The notes under the pieces are model-generated. The model was not told the DNA's origin and did not search any database. It saw only the letters and a program-made list of their open reading frames with translations. From contig VIIQ02000621.1 of the NCBI GenBank assembly GCA_007449985.2, positions 310,001-374,000 of the forward strand: a stretch of 64,000 nt of DNA, given 5' to 3'. This DNA comes from Desmodesmus armatus. Taxonomy: Eukaryota; Chlorophyta; Chlorophyceae; Sphaeropleales; Scenedesmaceae. Below are positions 10,129-21,360 of this stretch, one piece after another. The position numbers were made by a program, and so were the translations under genes. Position 1 is the stretch's first letter; each line of letters starts with the position of its first letter.

Positions 10129-13100
10129 TCAGCTCTGCCATGGTGCTGCAACAGCTGCACCACCCGACCTTGGGGTACCATCAATCACCCTTGGACTGCC
10201 TGGCTGTGTGGTGATCAGGGCAGGGTTCTGCGTAAGCCCAGCCACACCCTCCTGCAACCCATCAGCTGCCACCTGCAGCCTCAAACTGCCTTTCTGGCTC
10301 TGCAAAGTTCCACGCAGCTGCTGCACGCCTGGCTGGCTGCTGGCTTCAGCAGCAGCATCGACACTGTCCCGCTGGAGCATGCCACAGCTGCTGATCGGCT
10401 GCTGCAGACCAGAAGGGCTACCACCACCAACACTGCTGCTGCCAGTAGTGTGCTGACGGCCTGCTCCTGCCGTGGAGGCATCAGCTGTTGCCGGCCTGCT
10501 GCCCAACCTGCGCTGCAGGTGCTTGTTGGTGCGTGCTGGGACCATCAGCTGCTGCCCATTGGGGTCTGATGCTTGGTACAGACCACGCTGCGTGCAGGAA
10601 GCACACAGAAGCCTTGGTCAGCTTGCAAACTGGGCAGCCTCTCAGCACCGCTGGGTAGATGCTCATTTCGGGGAATGAATGCTTCTGGCCTCAACTCTGA
10701 ACCCTAACCCCTATCGTGCTGACAGCCGGTGCTGACAGCCTTGCCACACCACTCCTGCCATCCCTAGGGTTCAGCATGTGAGTTTCAGGAGAACCGCACA
10801 CCACCAGACTGACAGGTTCAAGCACTGTCACCTGTGAAGCCGACAGCCGTAGATCTGACAGCAGTGCATGCACGTGTGCTGGGGTCAGCTGCTCCGGCAG
10901 AGGACAGCGTAGTGGACGGTGCAGGTCCGGCATCGCCAGCACTCCAGTCTCCGATACCTAGCAGGCAATGACACAGCAAGCAAGCATGACAGGTGGACCT
11001 CCGCATCCCAGCATATCTCGTCCATCCACAGCATGACACACACACAGTGCAGAACATACCACCAGCCGTACCTCCCTCTCCCTACAAGAATAGGGTCAAC
11101 TGCCACAGCAATCCGTCCTGGTTGACGTGAGCAGAGTTGGGCCCCTTGCATGATCTGTAGCTCACTCTGGACTCTTTCCACCAGGCAGACTCCGCTGCCA
11201 GCTGAGTGTCACCGCTCTGCCAACCAAACACCTTCACACATACGACACCTGTAACATGCACAAACCAACCCGTTCCCTACCTTGCTGCCGGCATGCTGCT
11301 GCACCGGAGGGTTGAGCACCACTTGCGGCTGGTCAGGCGCAAAGGCCAGCACACGCACTGGCGCATAATGGCTGAAGCTGCACACCACTACTGCCTGGAA
11401 GCAGCTGCTCCAGGCCATGCTGTGTATGGGTGCGTGGCCAAGGCCAAAGTGCGGCACTGGGGTGGGTGTGGCTGTGGCAAAGTCCCAGATGGTTGTGCTG
11501 CCGTCATCTGAGCCACAGAGGATGTAGTGGCCGTCTGCATTTGTACAGCAGTACATCGCACACAGTGTCTGGGTAAGTCGATGCAGTATCGCGTCATGCA
11601 ATGATGCTTTTCCCTCAACAAGACATGCTGCCTGTGCTTGCGCCCAAAGTCGGAACGTTGGCAGTGGATGTTTGCGGGGACCATGCTGCTGCGCCACCAA
11701 GATCCAGGCCGCCCATCGGCTACTAGCCGCCTGTGTAATCCTGCACAGCAAGGTGCAGCTGGTGTGCATGCCTGTACCCATTTGTGGGCACTGCGGCAGG
11801 GTCGTACCTGGGCTGACTGCAAACTTGATGGGCGCATTGCTGCAGCGTATCCCCGTGAAGCGCCTCGCCACCAGCAGCAGCTTGGCATCTAGTGCCACTA
11901 GGTCACTCACACCCTTGGGGCTCCTGCAGGTGAACAGGAAAAAGTGTTCTGGAGGGTGTTTCAGGGCTCAGGAGAGGTGCTAAGGGTGTGACGCGATGAA
12001 GCGTGCAGCACAGTCAGGACAGCCATGTAAAGTGGTTGGTGGACACCACCTTCAGCCAAGTGTGTAAAACCGCTTTCCACACGCAAGTGTGTCATGTGCC
12101 ACTACACTGTAGTAGGTACAAGGGGCACAAACTGTTGAAGCAAGAGGATCCAGAGCCTCTGTGCCTGACTGCACTTGCGCATACTCCTTGTCAGTACAGT
12201 AAAGTACCGTACAAGTTGTTTGGGGCAGAGTCGCAACCTCGCCACCAGCCAGTGAGCCAATGGTTCATCAGGTGCCCTCAAGGCCTATCACTTACCTTGC
12301 TAGGGCCATGAGGTGGTGTCCACCAGGGTGGCAGGAGAGGGACATGATGGGGCACCCCGCCAGCTCCTGGCTCACACGCAGCTTCCGCATCAGCTGGGCA
12401 CCTGCAGGCAGAGGGGTGGCGTGGTGTGTAGGCGTGGTTGGTGTGGTGTGGTGTGCGGTGTTGTGTTGTGTGGGGGCAGTATGTCCAGCACACAGTATGA
12501 CCGCATAGCCACATGACGCAATCGCCCAACAAAAAGCATGGCAGATAAATCACATCTCCAAACACAGCCATGCTGTTATCCATACTGATATCACACCCAC
12601 CTGCAAGCTGCTGCAGTGCGTTACTCCCGTGCCGCAACACGGACGCGATCGCAGCCCCTGTTCCAGACGTCGACAGCCCTTCCGTGCTGACCACCCCAGC
12701 AGCCCCACTGCTGCTTCCAGCTGCACCACAGCTGCTTGGGCTGCCTGCCATGCTGTTGGTGCTACTGCCTGCACCAGCTGCGCAGAGAGAGGCCCACCCT
12801 GCCTGGGACCAGGTACTGCCTGGTGCTGACAGAGGAGTGAGGTCCACTGAGAGCTCCGTCAGCATGCCAGCAGCATCCCCGGCGAAGAATCTTGTGCCCA
12901 GCTGGTCGAATGCGACGCAGTTCACCGGCACGTCAGACACCTGCAGTAGGACGCAGCGAGCAGGTTGAGTCGTGCAGGGTGTCCGGACAACATGCACCGC
13001 ACAACCACCATCCTGAGGCTGACATCACAGTCGTGCTGAGAATGCCGGCATGCCCCTCCACTCTACAGCTTGGTTCAGGTGACCTGACCAGCGTTTAACT

Positions 13101-16100
13101 GCAACAGTCGCTTAGCCAAACAAACATCCACCCACCTACTCACTTTTACTCAACATACCACAAGACATACAAGGCGCGTGTGATGATAAGCTCAAGGTTA
13201 AGCTATACAGGGCCGCATGTTTGAAGCCTTCAAGCTGCACATGACGTATCATTGAGCTCACCTGTAAGCTGTACAGGACGACACCTTCCAAACTCCAAAG
13301 CCTCAGCACGCCATCAAACCCTGCCGTGATCACTGTCGGCAGCGGCTGCATGGTCGGATGCATCTCAGCGGCATACACAAAGCTCGTATGCTGCAGCACG
13401 CTCACTCCAACGCCGGCCGCTGCTGCCGCCGTACCCAGCGATGCCAGAACGCCTGTGCTTAGCGCAGCAGCACTGCCACCTTGCCGTGCCGCGTACGCGC
13501 GCGTTGGGCTGCCAGGCGCGCTCGAGACACCAGCAACACCCATGCCAGACGCAGCTGTCTGCTCAGCAGAAGCAGAGCGCAGGACAGCTGCACGATCATA
13601 CGAATACTCGTAGCTACTGTGGTACTGTGTCAGGCCGTGCAGCGTATCGCCGGATGCAGGGGGTCCAGGCAGCTCGGGAAGCAGCCAGACCTTTGCTGTA
13701 AAGTCTGCAGAGGCTGTCACCACTGCTGAGTCATCCTTAGCCCAGCTGATGCTGTGCACCATGCCCGCGTGACTGCCCAGCACCCAACACAGCCTGCCTG
13801 TCAGTGCCTGGTACAGCACCACCTGCACAAGGCAGTACAGTGCAGGCATGCATATACACAGATGTCAGCACAGCCATTTTTTCTATTCTTCGGGATTGGC
13901 ATACACCATGTTCAGTGTTCCATGCTGCAGATGTATCCCAGAGGCATTCTCAGTTTGTGACATGGCACAGTCATGCAACCAAAGCAGGTGCAACGCGGCT
14001 CATCAGTTCTCCTGTTCAGCATCGATGTGACACTGTCCACTACAGCAATGCTGCGGCGGAGATGCACACATGCAGCAGCCGGCCCACCCCCATGTTGAAG
14101 CTACCCCGCTCATCACTGCATGCAGAGGCCAGCCACCTGCCATCCCATGGCAGAGCCTCAGCTGCTAGTGCCAAGGATGGGTTTCTATCCCCCATGAATG
14201 TCTGTACTGCACACTGTACTGCACTTTACTGTACGTTCCTGATGCGATCTGCACAGCATTGTTGTGGCAGAGGCATGCACGTGAAGCAGCCACCCCACCC
14301 CACCCCCACCTTGAAGCTGCCCTTGTCATCACCGCACGCAGCCGCCAGCCACCTGCCGTCCCTGCTGATGCTGATGGCAGAGCACCCGCCTGCAGTACCC
14401 TTCATCTCAGCCAGGAGCGCATTGGGAACCTGCATACAGCACACAGCACACGACACAGCGCATCGGGAACCCGCCCACAGCTAACGCACACTGCCCGCAG
14501 TACCCTTCATCTCAGCCAAAAGCGCATTGGGAACCTGCACACAGCACATGGCAATAATGTCACATGGTCATGTCACATGGTTACATGGTCACATGGTCAT
14601 CCCAGTCAGCAGGGCATTGGGAATGCACACAGCACATGGTCACACACCGGCGCAGCTACGGTTACACAGTGATGGTGTTGGCTGTGAGATCTGCTGAGCC
14701 ACATGGGAATGCATCTAGCGGCTGGTAGGTGCACCCGTGCTGTATATACAACAGCTGCAGCCACTTGCACCCAAGTGTGTCACACACTGCACAACTTGAT
14801 GATTACACCTGCTGCCCACAGGGGGGTCAGGGAATGGCTGATACATCAAGCTAACCGCATGCACCACACACATAGGACCCTCAGCAGCACAGCAGCACTC
14901 TGTGGCAGCTGCAGCCAAATTCGTGACCGATTGGCACACCTGGCATGCATGTGTGTGCGGCCGGTGTAGGCGGCTCTCCAGCAGCAACAGGGCCTCATCT
15001 ACCATGCTGTCAGCTGCATCTTCTGCACATGACATCCCTCCAGCTGATCCCCTGGCGCTGTACGCCCCACCAGCAGACCCCCGAGTGCTTCCACGCATGG
15101 CCCGAGGCATGTACAGCAGGCTGACAGGCATGCGGCCTGCAGGCACATGGTTGCACAGTGCGGGAAGCATGATACAAGGAGGTGAGAGATTGGAGGCTGA
15201 ATTTGTAATGGGCACAAGCCAGCAGTCGAGGGGGCAGCCAGTGCTGACAACAGACTGCCAGCTCTGCGGCAGAATCCCTCAACTTGGTAGCATATCGCAC
15301 AGATGCCTGCAGTGCTGTTGTGGAACAGGCTGAACCAGAAGGGGCTGCCGCACAGTTACGTGTGACCACCACAGTACAGGCGTTGTCTGCCAAAGACACA
15401 GCATCTTCTGCACAACCAAGCCTTACCTATCTCAAAGCCGCTGCCATATCCAGCAGGCAGTGCTGGCCGTATGCCAGCTGCAGGGTCCGACACCACCACC
15501 GCACCAACAGGCCTGGGCACAGCCGCCAGCGTCACCTCCACATATGCCGGGTACTTGCTTGCACCTGCTGCTAAAGCCTGAGCCGCCAGCTGGCCTTGGA
15601 CCCCAGGGTTTTGCCCAAAGCCTAAACCCTGAGGTGCCCAAGGGGTCCAAAGCCCTGCCCGCCAAAGGCTACTGCTGCCGCCCAGCGCGCTGCTGCCTGT
15701 GCTGGGGTCGGCACCGCCGATGCTTTGTTGCGCTGGGGTCAAGCTGCCGCATGCTGGGCTGCTTGTGGTGGGGGCGGCAGCTGGGCCCGGTGCCGCTCTG
15801 CTGCTGTTGCTGCTTGGGTGTGGGAGGAAGCCTGAGAGCTTGAAGGACAGGTAAGCTGCTTTGGCTGGCGACTCGGGGTGCGGTGCTGCTAACCTGGGAG
15901 ACATGAGACCCTCCGGCCGTACAGCACCTGCATGCGAGCCAGCAAACAGGGATGCAGCACAGGATTCAATGCATGCGTATTGCACGTATCAGCAGGGCCA
16001 AGTGCGCATCACAGGCCACCGCTCATGCTGCACCAGTGCAGCAGCTGCAGCTGTACAAGGTCATGATTCATGTCCAGGCACGCCCTTGCCACGACTACAC

Positions 16101-18532
16101 CTGAAACACAGCTGCATTTCATTTGCCTGTATACACGTAGGGTGGCGATCAGCTCGCACAAGCGACCAGCACTGCTGACAAGGCCCCACCTGGTGAATAA
16201 TTGTATAACTGCAACCGCAGCTTGAGTGGCTGCTGGCCAGCCAGCAGCTGCTTCTTCTGCAGACCCGACAGGCGCAGGAAAGCCCACGCAATGGAGTGGC
16301 CGGCACCTGACTTGCCAAAGTCCTTGGGGTGCCTCTGCAGCCACCAGACAGCACAGGACAGCAGGAAAGCAGTCCGCGCGTGCCACTTCAAGCAAAGTAG
16401 TCAGCAGCTAACACCACACTGCTGACTAAATCAGGCTGCACAGTAAGCAAGGTTGCGTGTATTGAAGCAGCTGCTGCTCTAACACAGACGTGGAGATGTT
16501 ACATCTGCAGCGGAGGTCCTGTCGATAACAGCAAGGGATGGCAACTAGCCTTCTGCTGCCTGGCAGCAAGCTGTACAGCCTGCCCGCACCTTGAACCTGG
16601 TAAACCCGCCAGGCAGCTGTAGCAGCTCCAGCAGCAGTACCGCATCAGACTGAACCAGCTCTTCAGGAGCAGCATCCACACACAGCTGCTCCTCCCAGGA
16701 CGCCGACAGCCCCACCCTGCCGCCAGCACTGCTGCCGCTGCTGCTGTCACAGCCGCCGCCGCATCGCTGCTGCTGCTGCTCTCCGCTGCTGCTGCTGTCC
16801 AGACAGCTGCCGGTGTTATCGGTGCTGGTGATGTCGAAGGGTCGGGTCTGTACTGCAGGGATGTACTCCAGGAGGCCTGGCTTGGGGTGCGGGGTGTTGT
16901 TGTCCAGGGTGGATAGTGCTGGGCGGCCTGGGTACTCTAGCAGCTGCAGCAGTGGCAGGCAGACATATAGGCAGGCCCCGCAATCAGTCAGTCAGTCCTT
17001 TCGTCAGTCCGTCCGTCCGTCAGTCTGCCAGGCAGTCTGTCACGCAAATGGATGCATGTATGCCCATGCTAATGACTATGTTCACAGCACCCAGGATCAG
17101 GTGTGCTCAACATTGTGCTGCAGCCAGTTGCCTGTGAGCCTGTCGATCCATACGAGGCTGACAAGGCCTGCCTTGCACGGCCACCATGCGCTGCATGCAC
17201 TTCAACCCCAAGCCCTTCTTCCCTCCCTGTCCTTCCCTCACACACCTCTGCTTGTGTGTCAGTACTGACAGTGTGCCGTGCACGTGGCAGGCTGCTGCCA
17301 CCATTCAGCCGGCTGCCAGGGCTGCCGGTGCTGCTGCCCGCCCGCGCCCTCTGCTGCTGCAGATTCTGCGAAGCCTGCTGCTGCTGCTGCTTTTGTTGCT
17401 GCTGCTGGGGCGATTCCTCCAGCTGCTGCAGCACGCGCACATACTCCCCGGTAGCTGCATGCACCACATGCAGCCGTATGACTGGGTCTGTGAGCAGCAG
17501 GTCCGGCACGAGCTGCGAGGTGCCGTGTATGTGTAGGCTGAGGATGCTACTGCTGCCTGGCCTGCGGTACCCAGGAGCAACAACACCGCAGGGCTGATCC
17601 TGCGACAGGCGCTGTGCTGCGTCTGTTGCTGCAGCTGGGGTCTGCGATGTAGCAGGAGTAGCAGCAGCAGCTGGAGCAGCTGCTGAGGCAGCAGTAGCGT
17701 CACACTGGCCTCCTGCCAACACTCCTGCTGCTTGGGCGGTGACCATACTCGACATGGCTGCTGCTGCTGCTGCTGCTGCTGGGGATGCGCCTGGTGTGCT
17801 CAGCAGCTGCTGTGGCTGCTGTTGAGGCTGTTGCAGCAGGGGTTGCTGAGCCTGCAGCAGCTGCTGCTGTTGCTGTTGCTGTGCTGGCTGGGATGGAGGG
17901 GTGGGAGAAGCTTCTCCCACGCGGGACCTGCTGCCTCGCCTGGAAGTGCTGGTGGTGCTGCTGACACTGCTGCTGCGCAAGGGGCTGCCAAGATGGCTGG
18001 GCGCTACAGCTGCTGCTGCAGGTGCTGTAGGTGCTGCAGGTTCCGCCACAGCAGCAGCAGCCGCTGCGCGGGATGCAGGATCTGCAGATTCCAACATCGC
18101 GGCAGGTAAGCTGCTGCTGGTTTCTGCTGCAGCTGCATTGCCAGTTGCTGCTGTGCTGGCAGCTGCTGCTGGGTCTTGGCTCTGTGGGTCTGCAGGTGCG
18201 GCTGCATCGCTCATCTCAACAGCATACGCTTGGTGACTGCTGCCTGACGCTGCCTGGAGGTCGTCAGGGAAGCTTTGTGCAGCAGCTGGCTCTGCAGCTA
18301 CTGCAGCAGCTGCGTGTGCGATGGGAGCATCTGAAGGTGCTGTTGGGGCTTCTGCATGCCCGTTGTTTGTGCCTACTGTTGCGCTGTCGGCACTGGCAAC
18401 TGCTGCTGTTTCTGAAAGGGCTGACGGCTCTGCTTGCAGGCAGAGCTCTGATGGGGAGCCCTCCATGCAGATGCTGTTCAGCCTGTCTGCATGACACCTG
18501 CTTCGTGCTGTGCGGACCAGCTGAACGTGCAC
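10129..18532 (-). CDS. AHI1: Jouberin (AHI1)-like WD40 protein
   Basis: Proposed exons, 5' to 3': A 18532-17246, B 16943-16590, C 16334-16190, D 15888-15427, E 15136-14940, F 14429-14310, G 13822-13262, H 12940-12601, I 12401-12296, J 11923-11808, K 11534-11281, a tentative 11216-11166, L 10957-10832, M 10587-10129. All phases agree, giving about 1,525 residues. As recalled, the order matches animal AHI1: TDPVIRLHVVHAATGEYV (about residue 345), the YIPAVQTRPFD...WEEQLCVD block, HSIAWAFLRLSG...LKLRLQLYNY, KYPAYVEVTLAAVPRP, then WD repeats (about 815-1314) with VPNALLAEMKGTAGGCSAIS, SHAGMVHSISWAKDD and LQHTSFVYAAEMHP. AHI1 acts in the ciliary transition zone of animals. The first 330 residues are Ala/Gln/Ser-rich and unlike animal AHI1. 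The start codon is uncertain; MEGSPSEL is an alternative. The C-terminal 190 residues have no recognised domain and I see no SH3 domain. Confidence 0.85.
14040..14166 (-). repeat. Decayed duplicate of AHI1 exon F and its flank
   Basis: Bases 14040-14166 resemble 14260-14386, which contain the 3' half of exon F and its donor. Shared features include the C-rich donor flank, CTTGAAGC-type sequence and GCCAGCCACCTGCC. The donor-side GT context and codons have changed, so it lies as a dead exon fragment inside the F-G intron. Separately, the 5' edge of exon F (CTTCATCTCAGCCA) recurs at about 14503-14540 upstream of the real exon. Confidence 0.6.
16981..17040. repeat. Tetranucleotide microsatellite in an AHI1 intron
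   Basis: Degenerate (CAGT)n/(CGTC)n repeats lie in the intron between exons A and B. They have no evident coding or splicing role. Confidence 0.7.
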
Positions 18533-19105
18533 CCGATGCTGCTCCTGATGTCAGTGGTGCAGTGGGGTTGGCAGCAGCTTGACACTGTGCTACTACCACG
18601 GGATCAAATTGATTGGAAGTACTGAGGGGATGGCACTGGGGTGTGCTGCTGTGAGTGACCAAGGTGCTGCTGCCCAAGGTTGCTACAGCTGCCTGGAGGA
18701 GCACTGTCGACGTCTTGCAAACCAAAGTGCGAGTAGATCTGTTGATTGAAACTGAGAAATAATGTTGATCTGTGCGAGTCACTTGCTTTGGGCAAGCTGA
18801 GCTAGGCTTAGCTTAGCTGTTGTAGACTCTCAACGTTGTAAATACAGAATCACTTCATCCTTCGATGGGATCATGCATACAATAAATTTTGCCAAGCAAA
18901 TCAATTTGTTCGGGCCTTACACTGGAGTCCAGGGACCGCCAGGCTGACTAATCGACATTCTGTTTGAATTATAACATGCACAGCATATCCATCTCACCTG
19001 CACATCGTGTCCAAGGGTGTGAAGGGGACTCAAATCCCCCTGATCGAGTCCTGGCACCTCAGGAAGATCGCTTGTAGGGTGCAACGGCACCAGTGGCAGA
19101 CAGGC
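18533..19105. other. Divergent intergenic region (AHI1-like / ADPRM-like)
   Basis: The two genes start on opposite strands here, so this stretch should hold both promoters and 5' leaders. A short imperfect repeat (GAGCTAGGCTTAGCTTAGCTG) lies near 18797-18820 and an AT-rich stretch near 18878-18905. The start of either gene could lie further inside. No TATA box is convincing. Confidence 0.35.
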
Positions 19106-20828
19106 ATGACAGCAGCTGGGACCCTGTCCTTTGGTGTGATCGCTGACATTCAGCATGCTGACAAAGTAAGCAGAGCAGCTGCATTTGAAATAGCTAGCAA
19201 GCACTGGCTCAGCGGGCCCTAACATATATGTTGCCCTCTACTCACGTGTGCTGCTGACCCCCCTTTCACTGACCCCCTACCATCTACATATTCCATCTAC
19301 ATATACCTTGCATTGCCACCCAGGACACTGTCAGCTTCGATGACAGGCCACAGCGCTACCGTGAGAGTAAAGGCAAGCTGCAAGCCGCGCTTGAAGTGTT
19401 TGCTCAAAGGGCGGGAGAGCAGCAGTTTGTGCTGACCCTGGGGGACATCATCGATGGCTATAAGGATGACCCCAACAAGACAGCAGCAGACCTGCACATG
19501 GTGGCACAGATGTTTGACAGTCAGCTGCCCGGCACGCCGGTGCACCATGTGCTGGGCAACCACTGCCTCAATGCCAACAGGGACGACCTGCTGAAGGTGT
19601 GCAAGCATTGCCTTTTTGGGGGACCTTCCCCGCGCTCCTTGTAACAGCAGCGAACCCAGCAGCGGACATCTTACACAGTCGCTACAGATCATCTCTGCAC
19701 AAGTGCTGTCTGGTTACAGCAGCTGGGAGGATGGGAGGAGCTGGTGCAATAGTCTGAATGCACATCTCACGTACCGTGCTGCGCTGTGCTGTGCTGATGT
19801 GGGCTCACATGTTCAGTCCACCTGCACAGTGTACATCTTGACACCGCCAATCAGTAGATACCGCTGCTGAGCAGCTTTCCGCCAGCACTTGTGCGTGCCG
19901 TGCAGATGGGCACAGTGCAGTACAATATGCAGCTGGACAACACACTGTCTGTGCATCCTGATCAAGACAGAAGTACTGACATGCGTGATGGCTTGTGGGT
20001 GTGCTTGCAGGCTCTGCACATGCCTGCCAGCTACAACAGTGTCAGCTTGCCCAACAGCTGGCGACTGGTCGTGCTGGACACCACAGAAATGAGCCTGCAC
20101 TCAGGCTACCCAGAGGTTTGTGCCTACATACTTCTAGATAGGAAAGTGCTGCAGATGGGTGCAGCCCTGCGTGCTGTTGTTACGACACCGGTGTTTGTTG
20201 CTGAATCCTATCACGGGCATGTGCTGTGCGTGAGATTCGTCCAGCCAACAGCCTGCAGTGCTGCAGTTGTACTGTTGCAGCCGGTGCACCACTCATGCCG
20301 CATTGCTGCATCCCTGGTAACAGCTTATCTTGAATACCTTGCGTGTTTTGTCCTGTTGCAGGGCTCTCCACAGATGCAGGAAGCGCAGCAGTGGTACGCA
20401 GCGCACCCTTTGGCACAGTACCCCAACGCCCAGACCTGGAATGGTGGCTGCACACAGCAGCAGCTGGAGTGGCTGCAGCAGCAACTTGTGGATGCACGCA
20501 GCAAGCAGCAGCAAGTGATAGTAGCCTGCCACCACCCCATTGCCGCAGGCTCAGCACCAAACGAGTACCTAGCATGGGATAACGACAAAATCCTGCAGCT
20601 GTTGTGTGATGATGCTGAAGGGTCCCACGGCAGCGTTGTCAAGGTGGTGTTCAGTGGGCATTACCACCCTGGAGGGTATGCTCTGCATAAAGGGTGCATT
20701 TTGTTGTGCTGGAGGGCGTTTTGGAGGCTCCCGCTGACAGCAATGCATATGCTTGTGTGGAGGTGCAGGGGAACACGATGCAGATCACAGGCAGCGGGGT
20801 CGCAAGCACACGCACATTGCAGCTGTGA
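19106..20828 (+). CDS. ADPRM-like Mn-dependent ADP-ribose/CDP-alcohol diphosphatase, with a 1-nt frameshift
   Basis: Exons 19106-19165, 19324-19596, 20011-20115 and 20362-20828 encode a calcineurin-like metallophosphoesterase. The motifs run in family order: FGVIADIQHADK, LTLGDIIDGY, HHVLGNH, LVVLDTTEMS, WNGGCTQQQLEWL, VIVACHHPI and VVFSGHYHPGGY. This matches ADPRibase-Mn of animals and plants as recalled, which hydrolyses ADP-ribose, CDP-choline and related substrates in the cytosol. After GHYHPGGYALHKG the frame breaks: the expected C-terminus (VHFVVLEGVLEAPADSNAYA, ending TRTLQL) is in the next frame, as if one G were missing from the GGG at 20692-20694. The stop is then TGA at 20826-20828; unshifted, the frame runs on without homology to about 20943. 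No intron fits the break. The start could be an in-frame ATG at 19007; 19106 is chosen because it directly precedes the first motif. Confidence 0.82.
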
Positions 20829-21360
20829 GAGGCATATGGTGCCCAACACTATAAGGATTGATTTGGTAAACTTGGAAGTGCTTGCATGCCATCCCTTATG
20901 TGGTGCTGCATGGTGCACAGCTGGTGTGGGTGGGCACAGGTGAATCGCCTCACTGTTCGTAGTGAAGCTGACTGGGAGTTGTCATGCATATGGCCAAAGG
21001 CCCTGGCTGGAAACTCTAGCAAACAGACGCAAAAGCGCGTTTGTTTGAGGCATTCTGACTGGACATTTTTCGTTCGGGAATATGAACGCTTGTCACTGTC
21101 AGCAGCAGCAGCGGTTCTGCGGGCTACTGCTTGAGCGCGTTGCAATGTCTCAACCAGCGGCAAGAGATGAAATTAGGATTAGTACAAGTGACAAAGACTC
21201 GCGAATACGCGATATCAGGCAACTGTGCTACAACTTCCCGCGCTTCGACACTGCTTGCTGTCCCAGTGGGCTCAAAACCACAGCAACATTATCTCTATTT
21301 TTTGATTGGAAAGTCAATCGTTCATTATGCTTCAGCTGTGTTCCTCGAGATGAGCTAGCA
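20829..21360. other. Intergenic region, no gene seen
   Basis: This is the spacer between the ADPRM-like gene and the next gene in the same direction. It must hold the 3' end of the first and the promoter of the second. I see no clear TGTAA and no coding signal. Confidence 0.4.

Larger units (their letters stand above)
3515..12308. repeat. 4.4-kb tandem duplication spanning two convergent gene ends
   Basis: About 3515-7911 is repeated at about 7912-12308 (offset 4,397-4,398 bp). The unit covers glycosidase exon 3, its 3' flank, and the last exons of the leftward AHI1-like gene up to its exon I donor region. The copies differ by scattered substitutions and small indels, so this event is older than the 983-bp duplication. 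The junction lies at 7910-7915, where the AHI1 intron sequence (GGCCATAAGGTGGTGTC) meets the end of glycosidase intron 2 (CTGCATCCCACAG). The outer genes remain whole and the two inner copies are 5'-truncated. Confidence 0.88.

Noticed and set aside
17305..18582. Leu/Cys-rich plus-strand frames opposite AHI1 exon A
   Set aside because: They are antisense of CAG/GCN repeats encoding Gln and Ala; no independent evidence supports them.
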